Origin: Anaerolineales bacterium
GTDB taxonomy: Bacteria; Chloroflexota; Anaerolineae; 4572-78; J111
Reading direction: 5' to 3'
NCBI GenBank assembly: GCA_020634855.1
Contig: JACKAU010000002.1
Span: 496,001 to 560,000 of the forward strand
Length of the DNA stretch: 64,000 bases
Positions 42,224 to 50,947 of this stretch are shown here, piece by piece; position 1 is the first letter of the stretch, and each line of letters opens with the position of its first letter. The notes beneath the pieces are model-generated. The model saw only the letters and a list, made by a program, of their open reading frames with translations. It ran no database searches and was not told the DNA's origin. The position numbers and the translations under genes were made by a program.

Positions 42224-44356
42224 ATGAAAAAATCAATCTTAATCATTACTTTGTTCCTGCTGGCCCTGAGCCTTACCCCGGCCTTAGCCCAGGTTCCAGA
42301 GGGTGAGGAATACGTCGTTCAGGCCGGCGACTGGCTCAGCAAGATTGCCGACAAATATTATGGCAGCAGCCAAACCTTCCAGGTCATTATCGACGCCACC
42401 AACGCCAAAGCCGCTGAGGATGACAGTTTTACCGTTATCGACAACCCCGATCTGGTTGTGCCGGGCCAGAAGCTGTGGATCCCCGCTGTGGGTGAAGGCC
42501 AGACCGAAGGCGCCACTCCGTCCGAGACCGTCCCGGCAGCCCCCGCCGCCGACTTTGGCGAAGCGTGGGAGTCGGTGTCCTGTGACACGTTTGATGTCGC
42601 CCCGGAGATTGCGCCGATGGCCGACTGCGGCTATGTAACCGTGCCGGAAAATCGAGCGACCGGGAGCGACAGCTCCATCAAGCTAGCCGTCGCCCGGGTT
42701 CGCACCGAGTCGGCCAATCCCGGTGCGCCGGTCTTTCTGGCCGTTGGTGGTCCCGGTGGGGATGGTTTCGGGCGCGCCTACGCACTTCCCGTTCTTGTGC
42801 CTCTTGCCCCGGTTTTGGCCGACCACGACTTTATCTTTTTCTCCCAACGGGGGACAAAACACGCCCAGCCCCGTCTGAACTGCCAGGGCTTCAATGATGC
42901 CCCGGTTGAAACCGCCAAAAACGGCTGGTCCAGTGAGGAACGCCATAACCACGAGATAGCAGCCATGCAAAGCTGTATTGATGAAGCCGAGGCGCAGGGC
43001 ATTGACCTGTCGGCTTATAACTCGGTGGAAAACGCCGCCGACGTTAACAGCATCCGGCAGGCCCTGGGCTACGATAAGATTGTGTTGTATGGTCAGTCCT
43101 ATGGCACCCAGTTGGCCCAATTTGTCATGCGCAATCACCCCGAAATCCTGGAGTCGGTCATTCTGGACGGCATTCTGGCCGCCACCGCCACCAAGGAAGC
43201 CGATTATTTCGATAAACGTGACTCCTGGCTGCGCGTTTTCGCGGCTTGTGCGGCTGATGAAACCTGTAATGCTGCCTATCCCGATCCGGAGGGCGTTCTG
43301 GCCGAACTCTATGCCGCCCTGGAAGCCAACCCCGAGCAAATTGAGGTCATCCTCGATCACGAACCGACGACCTTCATCGTTGACGGCTCCCTGGCCCTGG
43401 AAGCCCTTTTTACGTACCTCCCTCCTCATAAGTACGGCGTTGTCCCGGCCGCTATCTACCAAATGCGCGAGGGAGATTGGTCTCTGTTGAGCGCGGCCCT
43501 GCCGAACATCACGATCAGCACAGACAAGTTGATGCACTTTGCCATGATCTGTAGCGACGATCCCAATACCAGCATGGCGGATATTAAGACGGAAGGTTGG
43601 GCCGAAATGTATATTGATGGGGTGTATGGGGAAGATGGCGACTATGTGGACCTGTGCGCGCTGTTTAATAACCTGCCGCAACTGCCGGACAGCTCAGACG
43701 AACTGGTCGTCTCAGACATCCCCACCCTGCTGTTACAGGGTGGACTGGACCCGGTTACCCCCGTAGCCAACGGCAACAATGTTGAGACGGGTTTGAGCCA
43801 CAGTTACAACATCGTTTTCCCGGATGGTGGTCATGTGGTGGGTACATTATCTGCCTGCGGGACCGCGATCATGGCCGCCTTCATCAACGACCCATCAACC
43901 CAACCTGACACCAGTTGTATTCCTCAAACCTACACCTTTTCGGTGCCACGCCAGGTAACGGCGACGAGCGCTGACGGCACAGCCTCTCTATCCATGCAAT
44001 TGCCGGCCGGGTTCCAGGATACTGCCAATGGCTATAGCTCGCCGCCCGTTATTATCACGCTCTTAGCTTTGCCGTCTCAAACACCGGAAGAAGCGATAAT
44101 GTCACTCATGTCCAAAATTGGCCTGCCTGAGAACGAAATTGTGGACGGTGATCTGGTTGCGGGTCAACCCACCAAACGTTATCAAGCCGAAGAGGTGCCC
44201 CTTCAAGGCTTTGAATTTGGGATTGATATCATTGCCTTTGCCGATGACGCCGGCACCTATGTGATTTTCGTGCAAAATCAAGAGCCGGACTATGTCGAGT
44301 CGTATCGACAAGAGCAGCTGCCGGCCCTGCTGGAGACAGTTACTGTTGGTGAGTAG
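42224..44356 (+). CDS. secreted LysM plus S33-type alpha/beta hydrolase (paralogue 2)
   Basis: 710 residues, ATG 42224 after AAAAGGAG. Signal peptide SILIITLFLLALSLTPALA, LysM (EYVVQAGDWLSKIADKYYG, ending PGQKLWIPA), then hydrolase with VFLAVGGPGGDG, FIFFSQRGTKHAQP, nucleophile VLYGQSYGTQLAQF, Asp in LLQGGLDPVTPV and His in FPDGGHVVG. A C-terminal extension of about 130 residues (PRQVTATSADGTASLSMQLPAGFQ) is shared with paralogue 3 and absent from paralogue 1. Probably an exported exopeptidase or esterase held on the cell wall by LysM. It is part of a three-gene tandem family. Confidence 0.9.
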   Translation: MKKSILIITLFLLALSLTPALAQVPEGEEYVVQAGDWLSKIADKYYGSSQTFQVIIDATNAKAAEDDSFTVIDNPDLVVPGQKLWIPAVGEGQTEGATPSETVPAAPAADFGEAWESVSCDTFDVAPEIAPMADCGYVTVPENRATGSDSSIKLAVARVRTESANPGAPVFLAVGGPGGDGFGRAYALPVLVPLAPVLADHDFIFFSQRGTKHAQPRLNCQGFNDAPVETAKNGWSSEERHNHEIAAMQSCIDEAEAQGIDLSAYNSVENAADVNSIRQALGYDKIVLYGQSYGTQLAQFVMRNHPEILESVILDGILAATATKEADYFDKRDSWLRVFAACAADETCNAAYPDPEGVLAELYAALEANPEQIEVILDHEPTTFIVDGSLALEALFTYLPPHKYGVVPAAIYQMREGDWSLLSAALPNITISTDKLMHFAMICSDDPNTSMADIKTEGWAEMYIDGVYGEDGDYVDLCALFNNLPQLPDSSDELVVSDIPTLLLQGGLDPVTPVANGNNVETGLSHSYNIVFPDGGHVVGTLSACGTAIMAAFINDPSTQPDTSCIPQTYTFSVPRQVTATSADGTASLSMQLPAGFQDTANGYSSPPVIITLLALPSQTPEEAIMSLMSKIGLPENEIVDGDLVAGQPTKRYQAEEVPLQGFEFGIDIIAFADDAGTYVIFVQNQEPDYVESYRQEQLPALLETVTVGE

Positions 44357-44411
44357 TAAGTGATCATCAAATGATTAGAGGAGTAAAAATGAAAAATTAT
44401 CGGTATAGGCA

Positions 44412-44575
44412 TGTCACTTCGCAGCGCAGCGGAGAAGTCCCTGTGGCGTTACAATCACTGAGATGGTCACTGGTTTAACGCAATGCCTCAAGGGAGGTTG
44501 CCCGAGTTTGCCAACCGGCTTGGTCGTTTAACCAACCACCTGAGGGATTTCTCCGCCTTCGGCTGCGAAATGACA
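44412..44575. repeat. complete MITE-like element, copy B
   Basis: 164 bp, TGTCACTTCGCAGCGCAGCG to CTTCGGCTGCGAAATGACA. Nearly identical to copy C, which begins 10 bp later. Confidence 0.85.
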
Positions 44576-44584
44576 CGCTTGTCA

Positions 44585-44748
44585 TGTCACTTCGCAGCGC
44601 AGCGGAGAAGTCCCTGTGAGGTTACTATCAATGAGATGATCACTGGTTTAACGCAATGCCTCACGGGAGGTCGCTCGAATTTACCAACCGGCTTGGTCCT
44701 TTAACCAACTACCTGAGGGATTTCTTCGCCTTCGGCTGCGAAATGACA
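44585..44748. repeat. complete MITE-like element, copy C
   Basis: 164 bp; CATG flanks both ends (CATGTCAC and TGACATG), extending the inverted repeat. It is in direct orientation with copy B, suggesting tandem duplication or nested insertion. Confidence 0.85.
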
Positions 44749-44798
44749 TGAACTATGTAACCCTTATTGTACTAAGCAACTAATCAAAGGAGATGAAA

Positions 44799-47267
44799 GT
44801 GAAAAAATTAATCCTAATTATTGCCCTACTGATATTGGCCTCAATGGCCTGGCCTGTCCTGGCCCAGACCCCCGAGGCTACGCCCACTGACGATGCTCCC
44901 GCCGAGCGCGTCACCGCCGCCATCGAGCTGACCACCAACCCCTGGCTGTGGGGCAGCTTCACCGACCCGGTCGAGCAGTTCGACATCGACGAGCCGGAAG
45001 CTTACACCATCACCTTCAACACCGATGGCACCCTTGAGGTGGTGGCCGACTGTAAGAGTGCCACCGGCGCCTACACCGCCGCTGATGACGGCAGCTTGAG
45101 TCTGGAAATTGGGCCGACGACCATGCAGGTGTGTTCGCCGGAATCTCGCGCTGATGAGTTTCTGACAAAACTTAGCTCTGTCTCAAACTTCTTCTTTGAA
45201 AACGGCTTCCTCTACCTGGATACGATGGCCGACGGCGGCACCTTCCAACTGGCCTCGGCCCCGGAAAGTATGCCTGCTGAACTGCCGCGTACCTTTGGCG
45301 AGGCCTGGGAAGAAGTTGCCTGTGATACGTTCGAAGTTCCGGATACCGTGGCCGCGCTGGCCGACTGCGGCTATGTGACCGTGCCGGAAATTCACAGCCA
45401 ACCCGACGGCCCGACCATCCAGGTAGCCGTGGTTCGCGCCCGCAGCACCGGCGAAAATCCTGCTCCCGACCCGCTCTTTATGGAACAGGGCGGCCCCGGT
45501 GGTTCCAGTATCGATCTGTTTGCGACCCAGGCGCTCCCTGGCCTGCCGGTTATGCAGACACTTCTGAACAGCCGTGACCTGGTTTTTGTCGAACAGCGCG
45601 GCACGCTCCATTCTCTGCCCAGTATGCTCTGCCCGGAGCAAACCGACTCGCAACTGGCCGAACTCCAGGGGCTGATTGAGGAAAACGACACCACCTTTGT
45701 AAAAGACTGTGCTGCGCGTATGCAGGAAGAAGGCGTCAATCTCAGCGCCTTTAACTCGATTGAAAATGCCGCCGATATGTATGCCGTGGCCGAGACGCTG
45801 GGCTATGACAGCTTTAACTATTACGGGGTCTCGTATGGTACGCTGCTGGGTCAATACGTCATCGATCAGGCGGATGCGCATGAGGCCCAACTGCGCAGCG
45901 TCACCATCGATGCCGTGGTGGCCTCCGATGTTGACTTTAATGGGCGCTCCGCCGATACCGCCAGCTATGCTTTGCGTAATCTCTTTGCGAACTGTGCCCA
46001 GAACGAGCTATGCAACCGCGAATTTCCCGACCTGGAGAATGTCTTTCTGGGCTTGGTCGATCAGCTAAACCAGGAACCCATCTCCATGACGTTGACCGTG
46101 CCGGCGGAAACGCTGGAAGCAGTCCCTGATGCCCCGGAAACCATCGATATTACGCTGACCGGCGAGGATTTGATCGATGTAACCTTTCAAAAGCTGTACC
46201 AAGCCGCTGAGGGGCAGGTGCTGCCCCGCCATATTTACGAGACGGCCAAAAATAATGATTATCAATGGATCGAACAGGCGCTGTCAAAGGCGTTGACCCC
46301 CAGCACCAGCGCCAGGGGGATGTACTTTACAATGCTCTGTGCCCGGCAAAGTTCCTTCACCAACGCGGGAGAGTTCTTTGGCGTGCCGTATGAGCAGTTT
46401 GTCTATAGAAACGATGACGAACTCTTCTTTGCAGCCTGCGATCTGCTGCAAGTTGAACAGGAGGAACCTTTTGTCCTGGATAACACCGATATTCCGATGC
46501 TGATTCTCAACGGCACCAACGACCCCATCACCCCGCTGCCCTACGGCGAGTATGTCGGCAGTAAAATGGATACAGCCTATGTTTACCTCTTCCCCGGCTC
46601 GGGACACGGGGCCATTCCTTTTATTCCCTGCGCTGCTGCTATTATGGTAGATTTTATGGCCGACCCGGCCCAAGCCCCCGACAGCAGTTGCCTGAGCGAC
46701 ATCCAGCCCGTCTTTTTGGGCTTTCCTACCCCGCTGGCCGAGCTTACCCTGCAAGAAATGACCCTGGACAATGGCTTGACCGCGGTCTTGCCCAGCCAAT
46801 GGGCTTTTAACCCTGCTCAGCAGTTATACATGGACCCTAACAACCCGACCAGTTTCGATACCGGCGCTGTGGGATTGGTTTTCCGGCCGGAAGAATCGGT
46901 GAGTGACGTGATTGCAACGCTTAAGGATGGTTTTGAGCAAGTTGCCAGCGGCGAAACCTATGGCAACTACCAGTGGACCATCCTGGAAAACAGCTCCAAC
47001 CCACTCGCCGTGGTCCGTGCTGCATTGGCCGAGGACTCAGAGACCGGTGGCACCGTGATGGTTCAATTAGCCGCTTCTCCGGATACTGCCGAGGAAGTGT
47101 TCGCTACGCTGATGGAACCGATTTTGAGCAGCATTAGCTATGCCCCCCGGCAGAAGCCCCCGGAGGAAGAATCGACAGCCGAACCCACCGCGGGACCGAC
47201 AGGTGAGCCGACCGCAGAATCTACGACAGAACCAACAGCAGAACCTACGGTGGAACCAACGGAGTAG
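44799..47267 (+). CDS. secreted META-domain plus S33-type alpha/beta hydrolase (paralogue 3)
   Basis: About 822 residues. GTG 44799 has AAAGGAG at ideal spacing; ATG 44793 abuts the ribosome-binding site. Signal peptide LILIIALLILASMAWPVLA. In place of LysM there is a META/HslJ-like domain (NPWLWGSFTDP, YTITFNTDGTLEVVADCKSATGAY, PTTMQVCSPE, FLYLDTM). The hydrolase has FMEQGGPGGSS, VFVEQRGTLHS, nucleophile YYGVSYGTLLGQ, Asp in LNGTNDPITPL and His in PGSGHGAIPF. It shares the C-terminal extension with paralogue 2 and ends in a Pro/Thr/Glu repeat (AEPTAGPTGEPTAEST) that may span the cell wall. Domain swapping at the N-terminus distinguishes it from its neighbours. Confidence 0.88.
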   Translation: MKKLILIIALLILASMAWPVLAQTPEATPTDDAPAERVTAAIELTTNPWLWGSFTDPVEQFDIDEPEAYTITFNTDGTLEVVADCKSATGAYTAADDGSLSLEIGPTTMQVCSPESRADEFLTKLSSVSNFFFENGFLYLDTMADGGTFQLASAPESMPAELPRTFGEAWEEVACDTFEVPDTVAALADCGYVTVPEIHSQPDGPTIQVAVVRARSTGENPAPDPLFMEQGGPGGSSIDLFATQALPGLPVMQTLLNSRDLVFVEQRGTLHSLPSMLCPEQTDSQLAELQGLIEENDTTFVKDCAARMQEEGVNLSAFNSIENAADMYAVAETLGYDSFNYYGVSYGTLLGQYVIDQADAHEAQLRSVTIDAVVASDVDFNGRSADTASYALRNLFANCAQNELCNREFPDLENVFLGLVDQLNQEPISMTLTVPAETLEAVPDAPETIDITLTGEDLIDVTFQKLYQAAEGQVLPRHIYETAKNNDYQWIEQALSKALTPSTSARGMYFTMLCARQSSFTNAGEFFGVPYEQFVYRNDDELFFAACDLLQVEQEEPFVLDNTDIPMLILNGTNDPITPLPYGEYVGSKMDTAYVYLFPGSGHGAIPFIPCAAAIMVDFMADPAQAPDSSCLSDIQPVFLGFPTPLAELTLQEMTLDNGLTAVLPSQWAFNPAQQLYMDPNNPTSFDTGAVGLVFRPEESVSDVIATLKDGFEQVASGETYGNYQWTILENSSNPLAVVRAALAEDSETGGTVMVQLAASPDTAEEVFATLMEPILSSISYAPRQKPPEEESTAEPTAGPTGEPTAESTTEPTAEPTVEPTE

Positions 47268-47306
47268 ATGGTAAAGCCCTTCATCATAACCAGATAACAA
47301 GAAAAA

Positions 47307-47340
47307 TGCTGTAGGACAAACTTAAGTTTGTCCTACAGCA
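47307..47340. terminator. 34-bp perfect palindrome after paralogue 3
   Basis: TGCTGTAGGACAAACTT and its exact complement abut at 47323/47324 and are followed by TCTATTTTTG. It probably works as a terminator. The same core (ACAAACTTAAGTTTGT) is at 31041-31066, so it is also a dispersed palindrome. Confidence 0.65.
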
Positions 47341-47399
47341 TCTATTTTTGAGGAGTCCAACAGTCTCGATTGAGACGACAGCGGCAATGAAAATGTATT

Positions 47400-47457
47400 G
47401 GAGCGACAAAGCAAGCTTTGTCATTCATAATGGGGTCAAAATAAACTTTGACGCTCC
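47400..47457 (+). repeat. three-way-junction palindromic element upstream of the LysM gene
   Basis: GGAGC/GCTCC enclosing GACAAAGC-AA-GCTTTGTC and a TCAAA-ATAAAC-TTTGA hairpin. Copy of the 8560-8617 element, with compensating or loop changes only in several positions. Confidence 0.8.
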
Positions 47458-47484
47458 AGAGCGTTATTTTCAAGAGAGAAGGGA

Positions 47485-47946
47485 ATGAAAAAATCAAGCA
47501 TTATCATAACCCTGTTACTGCTGATCCTAACCACCAGCGCTGCCCTGGCCCAGACCCCCGAGGGCGAGACGTACATTGTGCAGCCCGGTGATGCGCTCAA
47601 CAAAATCGCCGAAACAGCTTACGGCGACGGATCATACTACCCCGGCATCATCGACGCCACCAACGCCAAAGCCGCTGAAGATGACTCGTTTACCGTCATT
47701 CAAAACCCCAATCTGATCGTACCCGGCCAAAAGCTGTGGATTCCCACGTTGGCCGAGACCGCGCCAACAGAAGCAACCCCGGAGGACGAAGTGACTGCAA
47801 CCACCGCGATGCCTGACCTTGAAGATTATCCCTACCTCCAGCAGGGTGAAAAATTTTCCGAAGACAAGGTAATACCGGTCATTCTGGCCGAATGCCTGGA
47901 TGCGTTTGAACGTAAAGACAGCAAGGGGGAATTATTTCGCCGCTAA
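47485..47946 (+). CDS. secreted LysM protein, probable truncated paralogue
   Basis: 153 residues. Signal peptide SSIIITLLLLILTTSAALA and LysM (TYIVQPGDALNKIAETAYG, ending PGQKLWIP) match paralogues 1 and 2. After an acidic Thr-rich linker it has a short, unrelated tail ending GELFRR instead of the hydrolase. It overlaps the convergent kinase gene by 15 bp, so loss of the hydrolase by a rearrangement is likely. It could still act as a secreted glycan-binding protein. Its leader carries the same palindromic element as the 8644 gene. Confidence 0.82.
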   Translation: MKKSSIIITLLLLILTTSAALAQTPEGETYIVQPGDALNKIAETAYGDGSYYPGIIDATNAKAAEDDSFTVIQNPNLIVPGQKLWIPTLAETAPTEATPEDEVTATTAMPDLEDYPYLQQGEKFSEDKVIPVILAECLDAFERKDSKGELFRR

Positions 47947-49049
47947 CGTGAAATAAAATGTACATCCTTGCCCCGGCACATTATCGCTTTCGACGCCCAC
48001 CTGCCCGCCTAATTTCTCCACAATACGCCGCACAATCGATAACCCCAGCCCATTCCCTTTAGTCCGAATTTCGTCCAGCCGAGTGAATTCGGTAAATAGG
48101 AGGGCTTGGGCTTCTACAGGCAGCCCCAAGCCATTATCACGCACCCAGAAGCGGATCACGCCATTGTCCTGACGGGTAGCACCCAATTCCAAACGCGGTG
48201 GCTCGCCGCCGTATTTCAGGCCGTTGCTCAGATAATTAACCCATACTTCTTCAATCCAAGGAGCATAGCCTAACGCCTGAGGCCACTGTTGAGGATAGAT
48301 AATTTCAGCCTGATACGCCTGGATCATTAAGGCGACCCGTCCCTGCGCCTCTGCGACGATCTTAGCCATATTTAACGGCCTTGTTGTTATCGCCTCCTTA
48401 CGGATGCTGGACAGTAACAGCAATTCTTCGATAATATTGGTGGCCTTCCGCCCTGATTTTTGAACTTCTTTGAAAATCAACTCTAACTCCTCAGTGTGCA
48501 TTTCTAAACCATCGCCATTGAGGAGTTCGCTGTAGCTAGTAATAATACCCAAGGGGTTTTTAAGATCGTGAGCCACGGTATGAGCAAACGCATCCAACTC
48601 TTTGTTGCGCGCTTGGAGTTCGGTATTGGCTCGGCGCAAAGCAGTTTCGGCTTGTGTTCGTCTTTCGATTTCCTTCTGGAGTAATTGATGTTCTTGCTGT
48701 AACGATTCGGCTTGACTTCTCATCCGAACGTTTATGTTCCTAACCCAACCAATTCCTACGCTGGCCAAGGTCGTGACGCCGGCGCCCACAAGATGAACCA
48801 ATAACTGGTTATATCCAACGTTTCCGACCCAGTGGAAAAGAAGAATATTAACAGGCAGCCCAAGTAATCCAAACAACAAACCACCGCGTGGTCCCAAGAG
48901 CCACCCGAAAACAGCGACCGGCATAATATTTAAAGTGGCGGCCGCTGCACCGACATATACGGATAGAGAGCCAGAAAGCTAAACGCATACAATATCAAGC
49001 TACTTAAAGCGATTAAAAACCGAAGGCTCAAGTTCTTTGGTATGTTCAT
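47932..49049 (-). CDS. membrane sensor histidine kinase with N-terminal frameshift
   Basis: The intact frame 48924-47932 has two membrane helices (PRGGLLFGLLGLPVNILLF, LLVHLVGAGVTTLASVGIG), a coiled-coil, HisKA with FAHTVAHDLKNPLGIITSY, and HATPase_c with NYLSNGLKYGG, VRDNGLGLP and KGNGLGLSIVRRIVEKLGG. Upstream, in another frame, ATG 49049 starts MNIPKNLSLRFLIALSSLIL and runs through ALYPY to a stop. The two frames join at about 48950-48965 (ALYPY to VGAAAATLNIMPVAVFGWLLG), so one base is gained or lost there. Either it is an assembly indel, or a kinase disabled in its membrane part. No regulator gene is adjacent. Confidence 0.82.
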
Positions 49050-49292
49050 TATAATTTAGCTCCGTGACCCTAACGCCGGTTTCCATCAGAACTTCTGCCC
49101 AGCTAGTTGAACTTTCGAATTTTGATTAGACCAACCATAGCAAAAGGGGAGTTTATTACCATCTATTATATTTATTTCGACTTATTTAGCGCCTTTCTCC
49201 ATAAAACAAATATTAAGATTTAGGTTATATTGCATCTAACAGTAATATAATAAGGATATTAAGCTTTTTACATTTTACGAGGAGCCTTTACT

Positions 49293-49808
49293 ATGCTACG
49301 TCAGTTAGCCTCTATTTTGATCTTACCGGTCAACGCCATAATCGTCATACCGAGCGTCATCTACGTTTTGTGCGGTCGAAAACCTTCGTTGCAACTCTTT
49401 TCAGCGGCCTGGTTGACGATCACCCGCATAGCGGGCATACTACTGATGGTCATCGGGCTGCCGTTGGTCGTGCTGACGATCCGAGACTTTGCCCGCATCG
49501 GCCAGGGCACCCTCGCACCGTGGGACCCCACCCAAAAACTGGTGGTCAGCGGCACGTATCGCTATGTGCGCAATCCGATGATATCCGGGGTTATCTGCAT
49601 CCTGTTTGGCCTCGCTCTGATGTTTAATACGGTTTGCCATTTGGCCTGGGCTATTTTATTTACGGTGGTCAATATGATCTATATGCCCGTGTCTGAAGAG
49701 CCGGGCCTGCTCAATCGCTTCGGCGACGATTACCGACTCTACCAGCAGCACGTGCCGCGTTGGCTGCCTCGCTTTACGCCGTGGGAGCAGCCAGTAGCGG
49801 GTAAGTGA
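49293..49808 (+). CDS. isoprenylcysteine-carboxyl-methyltransferase-like membrane protein
   Basis: 171 residues with four membrane helices. The signature of the ICMT/PEMT superfamily is clear: GTYRYVRNPMISGVICILFGLAL followed by EEPGLLNRFGDDYRLYQQHVPRWLPR, which binds S-adenosylmethionine. Known members methylate prenyl-Cys or phospholipid head groups; in bacteria the substrate is usually unknown. ATG 49293 follows ACGAGGAGCC. It overlaps the MBL-fold gene by GTGA, so the two are co-translated. Confidence 0.85.
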   Translation: MLRQLASILILPVNAIIVIPSVIYVLCGRKPSLQLFSAAWLTITRIAGILLMVIGLPLVVLTIRDFARIGQGTLAPWDPTQKLVVSGTYRYVRNPMISGVICILFGLALMFNTVCHLAWAILFTVVNMIYMPVSEEPGLLNRFGDDYRLYQQHVPRWLPRFTPWEQPVAGK

Positions 49809-50611
49809 TATCATACTATTCTCTTGAGGATACCGAAAAGCATAGAATGTCCAATCATTCATCCCTAAACCTCACCTATATCGGCCACGCCTCCCTGCTC
49901 ATTGAAATCAATGGGGTTCGCCTACTCACCGATCCGATCCTGCGGCCGTGGGTCTGGCATCTGCGCCGCCAATCCGCAGGTATCGACCGGACCTGGCACC
50001 AACAGATCGATGCCGTGCTCATTTCTCACGGGCATTGGGATCACCTCGATATCCCGTCGTTAAAAGTATTGGATCGGCGGACCCGGATGATTATGCCCCA
50101 CGGCCTGGCCGAGATCCTGCGTCCCCACGGCTTTCACCATATCGAGGAGATGGTTATCGGCCAAACGCTCAATCTCGGTCCGATTACCATTGAAGCGACC
50201 TATGCCCAACATAACGGGAATCGACTCTTTTCCGGCACAGAAGCCGACTGTCTGGGCTTCGTCATTCACGGCCAACAGAGTATCTACTTTGCCGGGGACA
50301 CCGATCTCTTCCCGGATATGGGTCATCTGGTAGACAACCTTGATGTCGCACTACTGCCCGTGTGGGGCTGGGGACCAACTTTGGGCAGCGGTCATCTCGA
50401 CCCCCACCGAGCCGCCAAGGCCCTCCAATTGCTCCGCCCCCGCTTGGCGATCCCAATTCACTGGGGTACTTATTTTCCGTTCGGCTTGCGGTGGGTTTTA
50501 CCCCGCTTACTCACAGATCCGCCGCTAGCATTTGCTACCTTTGCCGCCAAACTAGCGCCGGAGGTTGAGGTTAAAATTATCGCTCCGGGCGATACATTCG
50601 AATTGCGCTGA
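49805..50611 (+). CDS. UlaG-like metallo-beta-lactamase-fold hydrolase
   Basis: 268 residues from GTG 49805 (GTGA overlap with the previous gene). ATG 49847 is an alternative that begins directly before the conserved NLTYIGHASLLIEI strand. Zinc motif HGHWDHLD (HxHxDH), then QHNGNRLF, YFAGDTDLFPDMGHL and PIHWGTYFPF supply the remaining ligands. It is closest in layout to UlaG/NAPE-PLD-type lactonases or phosphodiesterases. Coupling to a lipid-type methyltransferase suggests lipid or amide metabolism, by inference. Confidence 0.88.
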   Translation: MISYYSLEDTEKHRMSNHSSLNLTYIGHASLLIEINGVRLLTDPILRPWVWHLRRQSAGIDRTWHQQIDAVLISHGHWDHLDIPSLKVLDRRTRMIMPHGLAEILRPHGFHHIEEMVIGQTLNLGPITIEATYAQHNGNRLFSGTEADCLGFVIHGQQSIYFAGDTDLFPDMGHLVDNLDVALLPVWGWGPTLGSGHLDPHRAAKALQLLRPRLAIPIHWGTYFPFGLRWVLPRLLTDPPLAFATFAAKLAPEVEVKIIAPGDTFELR

Positions 50612-50623
50612 GTTCTGCTTCTG

Positions 50624-50654
50624 CTCACGCAATTGTCACATTTCAATGTATAGA
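50624..50654 (+). promoter_or_regulatory. SARP-box promoter before the 20-codon ORF
   Basis: CTCAC (50624-50628) and TTGTCAC (50633-50639) have 11-bp period, then 9 nt and TATAGA (50649-50654). The GCAA spacer and overall layout match the other plus-strand boxes; the first repeat is degenerate. Confidence 0.55.
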
Positions 50655-50666
50655 GAGGGGTGTGGA

Positions 50667-50729
50667 ATGAACCATTCCATGGGCAAAACGCAGCCTGGCG
50701 GCGGCTCTGGCTGGATCGTGGGTAGCTAA
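50667..50729 (+). CDS. 20-residue ORF under a SARP-box promoter
   Basis: ATG 50667 lies about 12 nt after the predicted -10 and behind GAGAGGGGTG. The product is short and polar: MNHSMGKTQ, then PGGGSGWIVGS, then TAA. It lacks the KVKT block. A GC hairpin follows 25 bp later, giving promoter, ORF and terminator in about 150 bp. It could be a ready-made signal or effector peptide exported without leader, or chance. It is reported because of the promoter. Confidence 0.45.
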   Translation: MNHSMGKTQPGGGSGWIVGS

Positions 50730-50750
50730 CGGAATGTAGTCAGCACTACT

Positions 50751-50780
50751 AAAAAACCCCAACGTGATAGTTGGGGTTCT
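50751..50780 (-). terminator. terminator at the convergent end of the third peptide locus
   Basis: AACCCCAAC and GTTGGGGTT form a 9-bp stem with a 6-nt loop. On the minus strand it is followed by TTTTTT, and on the plus strand by CTCTATTT, so it probably ends both the peptide operon and the 20-codon unit. Confidence 0.75.
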
Positions 50781-50812
50781 CTATTTATTCGGCTTAGCCT
50801 TACAACCGATAA

Positions 50813-50947
50813 TTATCGTAATGCCAAATGGAGCGTCAGTCGATCGGAAGAAAGCGGTTTGCGAACTCCAAATGCAGATGTCTCTTTAATCTTTTCGGAT
50901 TTGTTCGATGCACCGCGGCCTGTCCCGGCATATAACGTGACCCTCAC
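50813..50947 (-). CDS. GTG-start peptide at the third locus, partly decayed leader
   Basis: GTG 50947 with GGAG five bases upstream gives a 44-residue product beginning RVTLYAGTGRGASNKSEK. Reading the same frame further upstream gives LKLKSISKAGVF, a clear variant of the KVKTxxKAG block, but it is preceded by a stop codon and has no ATG. Either translation starts at a non-standard CTG (50983), or the leader has been lost and the GTG is used. The repeated (K/R)VxLxAG motif directly after the block is curious. Confidence 0.45.
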   Translation of the reverse strand: MRVTLYAGTGRGASNKSEKIKETSAFGVRKPLSSDRLTLHLALR

